A stretch of 32,898 bases of DNA from Jaenimonas drosophilae (taxonomy: Eukaryota; Euglenozoa; Kinetoplastea; Trypanosomatida; Trypanosomatidae). The notes below the pieces were generated by a model that was given only the letters and a program-made list of their open reading frames with translations, did no database searches and had not been told where the DNA came from. A program made the position numbers and the translations under genes. This document shows, in pieces, positions 7,883 to 16,076 of the stretch. The DNA is taken from assembly GCA_030849065.1 (NCBI GenBank), contig JASAON010001460.1, positions 1 through 32,898 on the forward strand. The letters run 5' to 3'. Position 1 is the stretch's first letter, and each line of letters starts with the position of its first letter.

Positions 7883-10158
7883 ATGAATTTAACGGTGAGA
7901 AGTTATTGGGTCGACGTGAGTGATGCGGTGCTCCAGCCGACTCGTCTTCTCCCCTTTACCTTTTCAGCTTCCAAAGATCATGTGTGGTTTATTTTTGTTA
8001 TTGGAGAGGGGAGAGGGTGGTGCTCCTCGCAACTTCAGCTAACGGCACCAAAAAATCTGGATACGTGCACGTCATCGTATACTACGACGCCCTTCACACC
8101 ACCATTCAGCAGCGTGGAGGAAGTGGGGTCTCGGAGAACCCATCGTCTTTTGTTCTCCACTCCTGTTGTGGTACTACGTGGGCAGGTGTGTCCTTTGTTC
8201 ACTAGGTGTTTCGTGTTTGCTGGAGAGGATTACAGATGTTGTTTTTTGTTACTTTTTCCTTGTTCGTTCTTCATTGTATCCAGGCCCTCCATCGCTAAGG
8301 AAAAGAGAGGGTTGATGCGTGAGCTGCATCATGCCTTGAGCGCTCTTTCATTGTGTGAGTAGAAACGCCCAAGCCAAGAGTAGCTGCTCCCTTGCGACGG
8401 CGAGGCTCCGTCACCCGAGGACGTCCCCCCAAATCCTCCCTTGCCTCCACCTTCATTCATCCTAAACACACACACAAATACAAAATTCTGATATACCAGG
8501 GAGACGCATCGCGTGACGAGTGATTCCTCAGAAGTGGCCCGCTTGTTAGTTTTTTTCTTGTTATTTTTCTGCTGGCATTGTTGCTGCGTTGGATATCCTG
8601 CATGAGGTAGTGCGTACAACGCACATGGATATCGTGGGTTCTTGATACTCTCTTCGCGCCGTTTGCTGCTGTTGTTGATGAGTTCTAAGTTGGAGATTTG
8701 TTGGTGCCTTCTATTGGGGCACACAGCCATCGTGGAGCTCTGCACATTGGGGGGAGGGCAACTCTTCCGTAGCTTCCTTTCACAGGAACTGCTGCACAGT
8801 TAAGATGGTGTTCTTGCGTGGGCCAGAACTGTGGCGATGTGAGGAAGGGGGTTAGTTGAGCGGCAAGTTCCGCTTCAGTGCTGCAGATGAAGTTTTTCTT
8901 GATGATGAAAAAAAGTAATCTGCGTCTCCACTTCCCGCACGTTGTCGCACCAAAGCTCTCGTGTGCGCGCGCGTGTCTTCGTCCCCAAACGGGGTCCAGC
9001 CAGACATGGATCTCATTCTGGTTTGTTGCTGTGATCGCCTCACCGTCATGGGTGGAGTGTTGTGGTTGTGGTTTATTTTTCCTTTTTTTTTGGATATTCG
9101 GGCAAAGCAGAATATATGAAGGGTGTTCAGCGTGGCTTCTCGTTATGCGCGAGGTAGGTGTGTGCGTCGCGAATGAGGAGGAGGGTATTTCACGCCTGAA
9201 CGTTATCCACGTACACTGGACTGGATGCCTATATGAGAAGTGGGGGAGAAGGGTGGAGAGGCCATCTCCCCAATTTGGTGTTGGCCACCGTGGAGGCCTG
9301 TTTTGCTACATCCTACGTTGTGCGGTTGGCCACCGATCGGTACGTCTGCTGCGTGTAGGCCAAAATTAACGGAGCCGCACCCCTCCCACGATGGCTGGTG
9401 AGTGAGGTGAAGGACGAATTGTGTGCTTGGTCTGCGGAAGATGAGCTGGAAGTACGGGTGCGACCCCGTCTTCGTGTCCATCACGTATTTCTGTACTTCG
9501 GTGTGCTGGCTTTTTTTTCGTGAGTGTGGTGGCGATGAAAAATCCTTGCGTTTGCAGTAGTGCGGTAAGCATAAGTGATGATTTTTGTTCGTACTTTTTC
9601 TTCTTTTCTGTGTGTGTGCATTGAGGTGCGTCTCATCGTTCGGATCCCGCACCTTCGTCGAAGGCAGCTACACCCGTGGAGTGTCTGACTTCTCCCCACT
9701 GATGAAGTTAGGGAGACCTTTTCTTTCTTTCTTTTCTTTCTTTGTTGTTTTACTGTGCATGGGTGCAAAGGGGCACCATGATGATGCGGCAATGGTTGAT
9801 TGGCTGATTATTTCTTTACGTTTTAGTACTTAGATCAGTGCTGCGCGAAGGTCGTACACCCACTTCCTCCAATATCACATCGACAGAAACACTGAAGCCT
9901 GCGCACTTTGATGCATCACACACGCATTTCTCCTCACGTGGGGTACGTCAACTTCATCTTACCTCTCCTTTTCCCTCAACCGCTAACTTATGATGAAGAA
10001 GCCTATACACCCCGCATCTCCGCCGTTGGCGGTTCTGCACCAAAGTTGGTCGCGCGGACGAAAATTTCGAGGCCACTCCCTCCACCTCATCATCTCTCCG
10101 AACCAAATACTTAACACCGCACTTCCTTTTTTTTTTCTAGTGGAAGAGCGCTCACAGC
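7883..10158 (+). other. long intergenic region, no supported gene
   Basis: This is the longest gene-free stretch (2.3 kb). It has many T-rich tracts and several pyrimidine-AG sites (for example near 7966 and 8281). The ORFs present are composition-driven, with runs of F, C, V and W, and most lack ATG starts. The longest ATG frame is 8887-9369. I see no tRNA or rRNA. It probably holds 3' UTR sequence and the 5' UTR of the CesT-PDZ gene. Confidence 0.5.
10121..10140 (+). promoter_or_regulatory. predicted trans-splice acceptor for CesT-PDZ gene
   Basis: CTTCC followed by a long T run ends in CTAG, with the AG at 10139-10140. The CDS ATG is 18 nt downstream and is the first ATG, giving a very short 5' UTR beyond the spliced leader. 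Confidence 0.8.
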
Positions 10159-12345
10159 ATGGCCAGCACAACACGCCGCTCCTCTCATTCCGGCAGCTCA
10201 TCCACGCGTGAGTACCTCGTCATTATACAGCCCGATGAAGGACGTCGCTTCAAACTCAACCTGAAGGGAGAGGTTCGGCACCTCACGCTGGCCAAGGTGA
10301 AGCAGTGTTTGGCCACCGCCAGCTCCTGCTCCATCCCACAGACCATGATGGAGCTCAAGCTCAACGGCATCCCTCTCCACGAGGATGGCGACGTGTGCGG
10401 CTCGTTGGGCATCTCCAGCGGAACCGCCCTCACAGTGCAGCGTACTGAGGCACCCAAGGCGTCGAGTGGCGGGGCTGCGAATGGCGCACGGGTGTACTCC
10501 ACCCCAGATGATCTTCTCACCTCATCCAGCGCACCACAGCAGCCAGTGGTTGGACCATTGGCGGCCCCACATCCAGATGCCCTTCTTTCCCCTCCAAGGC
10601 ACCAAATTGAGCTCCAGACGCTGCAGGAGCAGCAGTGGTACCTCCTGAAGGACCAACGAGCGCGGGAGGAGGTGATGCAACAGACGATGCACCACATGGA
10701 GGATCAGCTCCAACAGGCTGCGCACCAACGCATGATGCTGGAAAAGCATCGGAGGTTGGCACAGGACGGAATTCTTCGGCTGCAGCAGCGCGAGGCAGAG
10801 GCGATGCGCGAGAAGGAGAAGCTTGAGTGGCTCCAGGCGGAGGAGGCAAAGCGGGCGGCGCAGCGCGCGGAGGACCTCAGCGCACGTCGCGAGCAGTTGC
10901 GGGCTGAGCAAGAGGCCATTCGTAGTGTCGCTCTTCAGACGCTGGAGCTGGAGCAGCGGAAGGAGATGTTGGCCAAGCAAAAGGTGGCCTATGAGGTGGA
11001 GCAGGAGCGTGTGCGTCGAGTGCAGGCCTCCTTTGAGGCCGAGGCCAAGGCTCGGGCAATGCAGCTCAAGGCGAAGGAGGTGGATATTGAGCAAGCACGG
11101 CTTGCCAGTGCCCAGCAGGAGCGGGAACTGCAGGAGGAGCAGGACCGTGCGGCTCGGCAGATGGAGTACTACTATGATAATCACGGCGAGGCCATGGCGG
11201 GCAGTTTTGTGGACTCTGCGGAAGCACCGCGAGGCACCTCCATCAACTCTTCTGGCCTGAAGTCGCGGCCATTTAACGCCCAGCAATACTTCACCAACAC
11301 CCCAGCCGCCAAGGCCCCAGGAGGTGCGCCACTACGTGGGGGAGCTGGCGCGCGATCCACCTCTCGCCCCGCCACTGCACGTGGGGCTGCCAGCCCACGT
11401 GGCCCCACAGCTGTGGATCCGCGCACCCCTCACGATGCCCTCGTCCTCCCCGATGGCGGCTACTACAGTCCACGTGAGAATGCGGAAGAAAACCTGCGCC
11501 GTCTTGGAGAAGACCTCGGCATGGCAGAAACGTTGCGCTTTGACGAACAAAACACCTGTGTTATTAGCGTGGATGGTGAGTATACGCTCCTCATCACCTT
11601 CGACGCCGACACGGAACGCATCTTCCTCTACAGCACACTCCTCACCGCCCTCCCCGCCGATGATCCCTTCCTCCGGCTGCGGCTCTACGACTTCCTCATG
11701 GAGGGCGCACTCCTCGGGCGGGAGATGTGTGGCGGGGGCATCGGTGCCTCCCTCCGCAATGACTTTGTGCTCATGTCCACGAGCATCTACATGCCCACAA
11801 GCCAGCCATGGTCACTGCGCACAACGGCACCGCAGTTTGTGCAGAGTCTTCACCACTGGAGGATTCGGGTCAATGACTTTCTGGCACAGGAAACGGAGAA
11901 CCGGCTAGGGATGCGGGCCGATGGCGGTACTGCAACAGCAGGAGCTGCGGCAATGGCCTCACCACCGGTGGTGGGCCATCGTCCGCGCGGGAGTACCGCC
12001 GCAACAACGCCACATGCGGAGGCGGGGAAGGGCTCGCGGTCTTCGCCGGTGATTGGGCTGGAAGTCGTGGATACGCTCCTCCTCAATGGCTCTGCCGCAC
12101 GCTACCGGGATGGGGGTGTGCTCATTGTTGGCGTCTCCGGCCCTTCAGCTGCGTCTGGTGTGCTGCCCCACGATGTGCTGAAGAAGATCAACCACATCAC
12201 CATCAACGATGCGGCCATCTTCCAAGAGGCGTGTAGATCCCTCGTGCCGGGCGAGGTTGCGAAGCTCACTATTGAGCGCAACGGCTTGGAATCTGTGTTG
12301 GCCATCCAAGTCGGCGCTTCTGCTGTTTATGACCTCCCTCGTTAG
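10159..12345 (+). CDS. Ubl-coiled coil-CesT-PDZ domain protein
   Basis: The 728-residue product has four recognisable parts. Residues 18-95 look like a ubiquitin fold: EYLVIIQ strand, a helix, then LNGIPLHEDGDV and GISSGTALTV, the usual ubiquitin pattern. Residues about 148-338 are a Glu/Gln/Arg-rich coiled coil. Residues about 442-577 match the CesT/type III secretion chaperone pattern: helix NLRRLGEDLGM, then LRFDEQNTCVISVD, ITFDADTERIFLYS, the TALPADDPFLRLRLYDFLM helix, and a final amphipathic helix SLHHWRIRVNDFL. Residues about 630-718 resemble a PDZ domain with the VIGLEVVD carboxylate loop, SGPSAASGVLPHDVLKKIN and a closing LTIERNG strand. The linker 340-434 is Ala/Gly/Arg-rich. I recall CesT/PDZ names attached to kinetoplastid proteins but could not check. 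It is probably a cytosolic or cytoskeletal scaffold; no enzyme motif is present. Domain order is clear, function is unknown. Confidence 0.75.
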   Translation: MASTTRRSSHSGSSSTREYLVIIQPDEGRRFKLNLKGEVRHLTLAKVKQCLATASSCSIPQTMMELKLNGIPLHEDGDVCGSLGISSGTALTVQRTEAPKASSGGAANGARVYSTPDDLLTSSSAPQQPVVGPLAAPHPDALLSPPRHQIELQTLQEQQWYLLKDQRAREEVMQQTMHHMEDQLQQAAHQRMMLEKHRRLAQDGILRLQQREAEAMREKEKLEWLQAEEAKRAAQRAEDLSARREQLRAEQEAIRSVALQTLELEQRKEMLAKQKVAYEVEQERVRRVQASFEAEAKARAMQLKAKEVDIEQARLASAQQERELQEEQDRAARQMEYYYDNHGEAMAGSFVDSAEAPRGTSINSSGLKSRPFNAQQYFTNTPAAKAPGGAPLRGGAGARSTSRPATARGAASPRGPTAVDPRTPHDALVLPDGGYYSPRENAEENLRRLGEDLGMAETLRFDEQNTCVISVDGEYTLLITFDADTERIFLYSTLLTALPADDPFLRLRLYDFLMEGALLGREMCGGGIGASLRNDFVLMSTSIYMPTSQPWSLRTTAPQFVQSLHHWRIRVNDFLAQETENRLGMRADGGTATAGAAAMASPPVVGHRPRGSTAATTPHAEAGKGSRSSPVIGLEVVDTLLLNGSAARYRDGGVLIVGVSGPSAASGVLPHDVLKKINHITINDAAIFQEACRSLVPGEVAKLTIERNGLESVLAIQVGASAVYDLPR

Positions 12346-12839
12346 GAGGGGTGATGTGGTGAGACTGGAGAAAGCAAGGAAGGTGCTGTGACCCCACTGC
12401 CACTGCACCAACAACCGCTTTCACTTCACTGAAACCTTCACTGAAATCTGCTGCGTCTTTTTCTTCGCTAGACCAGCAGCGCTGTACCATTCAATTCCCA
12501 CGTGTGTCTCTCCACGTGATGATACCCCCTCTACGCACATGATGATTGTACTCCACGTGCGCGTACACTCTCCTGAACGGAACTGAGTGCGCATGATGGC
12601 CCCATCATTGGTTGGTGGAACTCAAACAAAAAAATAAATCGAAGACACCTTTGCTGAGTGCAGGATATTTGTCTTGTGATGTAGCAGCGTGGATGACGAT
12701 GGTCACTCTCTCTTCCCCCTTCCTTCGTTGTTGTCTTGTTTCTTGTTCATGAATGTGTAGGCCCTTCACAACCTTCATTGACGTAGCCAACATCCCACAC
12801 AGGCGGAGTTTGCATTTTCTCCCTTCCCTCATCATCTTC
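12346..12839 (+). other. intergenic / 5' UTR of cyclin-like gene
   Basis: No gene is supported. The region contains the 3' UTR of the CesT-PDZ gene, an A-rich patch near 12628-12640 and a long pyrimidine tract from about 12706. Confidence 0.5.
12706..12760 (+). promoter_or_regulatory. predicted trans-splice acceptor for cyclin-like gene
   Basis: A long C/T-rich tract leads to TAG with the AG at 12759-12760. The in-frame ATG at 12753 lies upstream of this AG, so the first ATG in the mature mRNA would be 12840. A second tract with AG at 12845-12846 would shift the start to 12861. Confidence 0.55.
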
Positions 12840-15017
12840 ATGGCAGGTACCGTTGAATCCATGATTCACTTCACGGACGAGGCGGGCACAGAGGCCGCCT
12901 CCCCAGAACACCATGACAAGACGGTGGTGAGCTGCAGTAGAACCCAGCAGACGGGCATCTCCACACAGCAGCAACAACAGCTGCAGCTGAGCCGCCATGT
13001 CCTTCCCTATGACTTGCCCGAAGGTCTCCTGCAGTGGTGGCGTAGCTACATCCGACCATCTACCACAGCTAACATGTGCAGCAGTGGCAGTGGTGGTGGT
13101 GGTGAAGATTTGCCGGTACAGCGTAGACGTCAAGACCCGCAGGATAACTTCCCCTGCCTCAAGGCTCTTGGCTTTGTTGCTCTACGTGTGGTACCGCCCG
13201 CCCGATCACCCACCAGCGCACCAACACACACGGCTGCGGTGCTGGCCCCAGAGGTGGCCGTCGAGGAGGCGGCTCGCTCAGCCCCCCATAGTGGGGTGCC
13301 CTGCACCGTTCTCCATGGCGGCCCTGCCGATGCCGCTGTGGCAGCCACCCCACTCGTTGAGGACACAGAGCCCCACTCTCACTTGTGCGCGTGGCGTTGC
13401 AGTGCCGATGCGACAGAGACAACAGTGCCACACCGCACCGCCGCCTGTACTCTGTGTGCGCAAGAAGACCTCTACCACGATGCCCGCTACAACGCGGACT
13501 CTCTGTGGTTTGCACTTGTGTACTACTCCTCCGACGTGGAGCTGAGCATGAAGTTCTGCATGGGCCTCATTGACCTACTCGGGGTGATTAAGGAGGTGGA
13601 CCCAGACGCACTCCTGGTACGGTCCACGACCAGCCGCAACCACAACGGGGATGGCTCATCTAACAACGCCAACAACCACATTGCGCATGGATGCCCATGT
13701 GGGTGCATCGGGGCCACGGGGAAGGTGGTGGATCATGATGGCTATCGTTTTCACAGATTTTACTACCGACGCCACGCCCAACGCCGTCATCTCGAGAAGC
13801 ACGAGCCCTCCTCCTCCTCCTCCACGTCCACCCAGCCAACACACATTAGCACCTCACAATACGTGCCAATGATGTTTCTGACGCTGCAGATTCTCTCCAA
13901 CTTTATGGCCGCCATCACAGAAAAGCGGCGCAGACATGGGATTATGGATGGCAGCGCGGTGCCACTCTCCACACGCGACCTCGCCTGCGCTTATGAAAAC
14001 TTCTTCACGATGAAGGAACGCGAGACGGTGGTGGCCACATGCGTGCTCCTCGCCTGGAAGCAGGTGGATGGAGATGCCGCCAACATTCCCCTTCTCTCGC
14101 ACAAGTACGCCATTCCACCGGTGGGGCCGGAGCCCTGCTCCTGCAGGACGTGCGTGCTGCTTGGCAAGCTGCCAACTTCCTCCTTGGAAGGTTGCCGCTC
14201 CTTCCTACGCTTACGGGCGATGCTCCGCATCACCAACGCCTCGTTGCATGAGATGGAGTGGTACATCTTCAATGGTCTGCGCTGCCGCATTGCCTCAGCC
14301 CCACAGTGGAGCCACGTTGCGTTAGATGCAATCTTCCATTACTACGGCGAGGAGCTGCCAGCTCAAATTGTGGCGCACTACCGCCATCAATGCGATGATC
14401 ATCATCATCACCGCCACCACCACCCGCGTGAGGAAGCTGGCGCGGATGAGAATTCATGCGCAACCAGTGCAGAAGACGATCGGCAGCAGTTCCTCACCCG
14501 CCAACAGGACGCGCAGATACAGCATGAGCTCGCAGTGGTACGTTTGCTTCAGTGTGCCATGCGACTGCTGCTTGGCCCAATGTTGCTGGTGGAGTGCTCC
14601 ATCTACGGCACCGATGAAGAGGAGGAAAACCAGCATGCATTCAGCCCTCATGATGGAGCAGATGCCGACAAGAGCCCACAGAAAGCACCCGCCAGCAGTC
14701 GTGCGCTGCGTGAGGAGGTACTCACGTCCATGTACCACCACCTCGCGAAGCACCCCCTTCTTGGCATTGCATTGGCGGTACACGCCGAGGCCATTCCACG
14801 AAGGTGGGCGTTGAACCTCGTCGGGCCGCGCGCATGTGGCGATATTTCCGGCCTCGATGAGGAGGCCGTGCGCGCCGACCAAGAGGCACGTGAAGAGCTC
14901 CAATCGCTGCTGCGTGAGCTGACGTGGTGGATGCAGAACATCGAATCCGCCGTGCACCTTGTGACGCAGCAGCGGGTGAAGGGGAGGCAGGTGGTTGGAC
15001 CAATGCCCGTGGGCTGA
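12840..15017 (+). CDS. protein with cyclin-box-like helices (tentative)
   Basis: The 725-residue product is not clearly recognised. Helices near residues 222-250 (DSLWFALVYYSSDVELSMKF) and 341-370 (YVPMMFLTLQILSNFMAAI) are followed near 391-405 by ERETVVATCVLLAWKQVDGD. That segment resembles the cyclin-box helix 3 pattern (hydrophobic run, A-x-K, then D). Residues about 459-490, with LHEMEWYIFNGLRCRI, resemble the cyclin helix 5 pattern in which a Glu-containing LE motif precedes the L-x-W/R-x-x-V strand. A Cys-containing insert (EPCSCRTCVLLG) separates the two. The rest is low complexity with His runs (DDHHHHRHHH). If a cyclin, it is a divergent PHO80/CYC2-like type with large inserts. I infer this from pattern only; an unrelated all-helical protein is possible. 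The start was chosen from the splice acceptor position. Confidence 0.7.
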   Translation: MAGTVESMIHFTDEAGTEAASPEHHDKTVVSCSRTQQTGISTQQQQQLQLSRHVLPYDLPEGLLQWWRSYIRPSTTANMCSSGSGGGGEDLPVQRRRQDPQDNFPCLKALGFVALRVVPPARSPTSAPTHTAAVLAPEVAVEEAARSAPHSGVPCTVLHGGPADAAVAATPLVEDTEPHSHLCAWRCSADATETTVPHRTAACTLCAQEDLYHDARYNADSLWFALVYYSSDVELSMKFCMGLIDLLGVIKEVDPDALLVRSTTSRNHNGDGSSNNANNHIAHGCPCGCIGATGKVVDHDGYRFHRFYYRRHAQRRHLEKHEPSSSSSTSTQPTHISTSQYVPMMFLTLQILSNFMAAITEKRRRHGIMDGSAVPLSTRDLACAYENFFTMKERETVVATCVLLAWKQVDGDAANIPLLSHKYAIPPVGPEPCSCRTCVLLGKLPTSSLEGCRSFLRLRAMLRITNASLHEMEWYIFNGLRCRIASAPQWSHVALDAIFHYYGEELPAQIVAHYRHQCDDHHHHRHHHPREEAGADENSCATSAEDDRQQFLTRQQDAQIQHELAVVRLLQCAMRLLLGPMLLVECSIYGTDEEEENQHAFSPHDGADADKSPQKAPASSRALREEVLTSMYHHLAKHPLLGIALAVHAEAIPRRWALNLVGPRACGDISGLDEEAVRADQEAREELQSLLRELTWWMQNIESAVHLVTQQRVKGRQVVGPMPVG

Positions 15018-15451
15018 GTAGGGTGGCACTACAGCCGACTTTTTTTTTGTTCTTTTTTGTAGTTTCAAATACTTTCACAGTCAAAAGAAGGAAGAGAGGT
15101 GTCTTCATACATAGCCCATACGGTTGCTATATGTTGGAAAAGAAAAACAAAGAAACAAACACAAAACGCACACACTTACATTTGTATTTGTGTGTGACGT
15201 ACCCACCTTTGTAATGCCAACTTCCACACATGTAGAGACGGGAATAACTACGTTGATCATTAGTTGTTCTGCCTTCTCTGTCTTGGGTTTCTTTTTTTGC
15301 TTCACCTTCTTTCTTCTCTCCATTTATATATATTTCTGCGCAAATCTTTTTTTTCGTTTTCATGCGTTTTTGCTGTCTTCCTCACGTTGGTTCTGTGTTT
15401 TTCTTGTAGTGAGTTCCTCTCCTTCGCATCGATGCAACAACCGCTACGAGT

Positions 15452-15472
15452 AAAAAAAAAAGTTTTTTTTTT
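15452..15472. repeat. A10-G-T10 palindrome
   Basis: Ten A, one G and ten T form a perfect inverted repeat with a one-base centre. It could extrude as a hairpin and is a likely spot for sequencing or replication slippage. Confidence 0.9.
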
Positions 15473-15615
15473 GTTTGCGATCGCCGGGCCTTTTTGATGG
15501 TTGTTTTGGGGGAGGAAGAGGAGGAGTACACGACTTTGCGGCAATCAGTGTTCTTCCTCCTCACGTGCGTTGTGGGGCCTCTCTCGTTGCGTGTCAGAAC
15601 AGAACAATTAACCTC

Positions 15616-15632
15616 CACACACACACACACAC
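15616..15632. repeat. (CA)n microsatellite
   Basis: About eight CA units lie in the intergenic region upstream of the axonemal dynein light chain-domain gene. Confidence 0.9.
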
Positions 15633-15884
15633 GAAGACAAACACACACATCATGGATGGGTTCACCAACAACAGATTTGGCACACTTGTGTTTCCCAGTG
15701 TGTGTCGAGCCGTCCCCACTGTTGTAAATTCTTGCTTTGTTTCTCGTTTTTTTTTGATAGTGTTTGGTGAAGATGCTGGAGATGTGGAGAAGCAGCACAG
15801 AAGAAGTGAGAATTCTTAAAGACCCGATGAATGTGCGAGTGGCTCTACCCGTGTGTTTGCTGATATCAAGTGACAATCTTCGTT

Positions 15885-15923
15885 TCCCTTCCTCTTTTTC
15901 CTGCGCCATGTTGTTTCTTGTAG
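15885..15923 (+). promoter_or_regulatory. predicted trans-splice acceptor for p28-domain gene
   Basis: A C/T-rich tract and GTTTCTTGTAG place the AG at 15922-15923. No ATG occurs between it and the CDS start at 16077. Confidence 0.6.
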
Positions 15924-16076
15924 TAGTACGGAGTTCATTTGCACGACGAGCGAGGCGTAGAGCCTGTGAGTGAGCACCACCATTGGCGGGTGTATCCAGC
16001 CTAGAAACATACAAGACATACAGCCTTCGACAACAACACAACACAAAGCAGAACTATTTAGTTGTGGTGCAGAAAC

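Larger units (their letters stand above)
15018..16076 (+). other. intergenic / 5' UTR, no supported gene
   Basis: A T-rich tract with AG at 15061-15062 directly follows the previous stop, but the ATG ORF after it (15130) encodes only 27 residues. The region also holds an A10-G-T10 palindrome at 15452-15472 and a (CA)n run at 15616-15632. No gene is supported. Confidence 0.5.

Noticed and set aside
7883..8362. 159-codon frame directly after the small ORF stop
   Set aside because: It starts right after a stop with no acceptor of its own, and its composition looks like translated UTR. Readthrough is possible but unsupported.
8887..9369. 160-codon ATG frame in the long gap
   Set aside because: Its translation is rich in W, C, F and G with no domain-like pattern, and the upstream acceptor context is weak, with earlier out-of-frame ATGs.
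15497..15727. 76-codon ATG frame starting MVVLGEEEEEY
   Set aside because: It runs into a CA microsatellite and has no AG acceptor between the preceding T-rich tract and the ATG.
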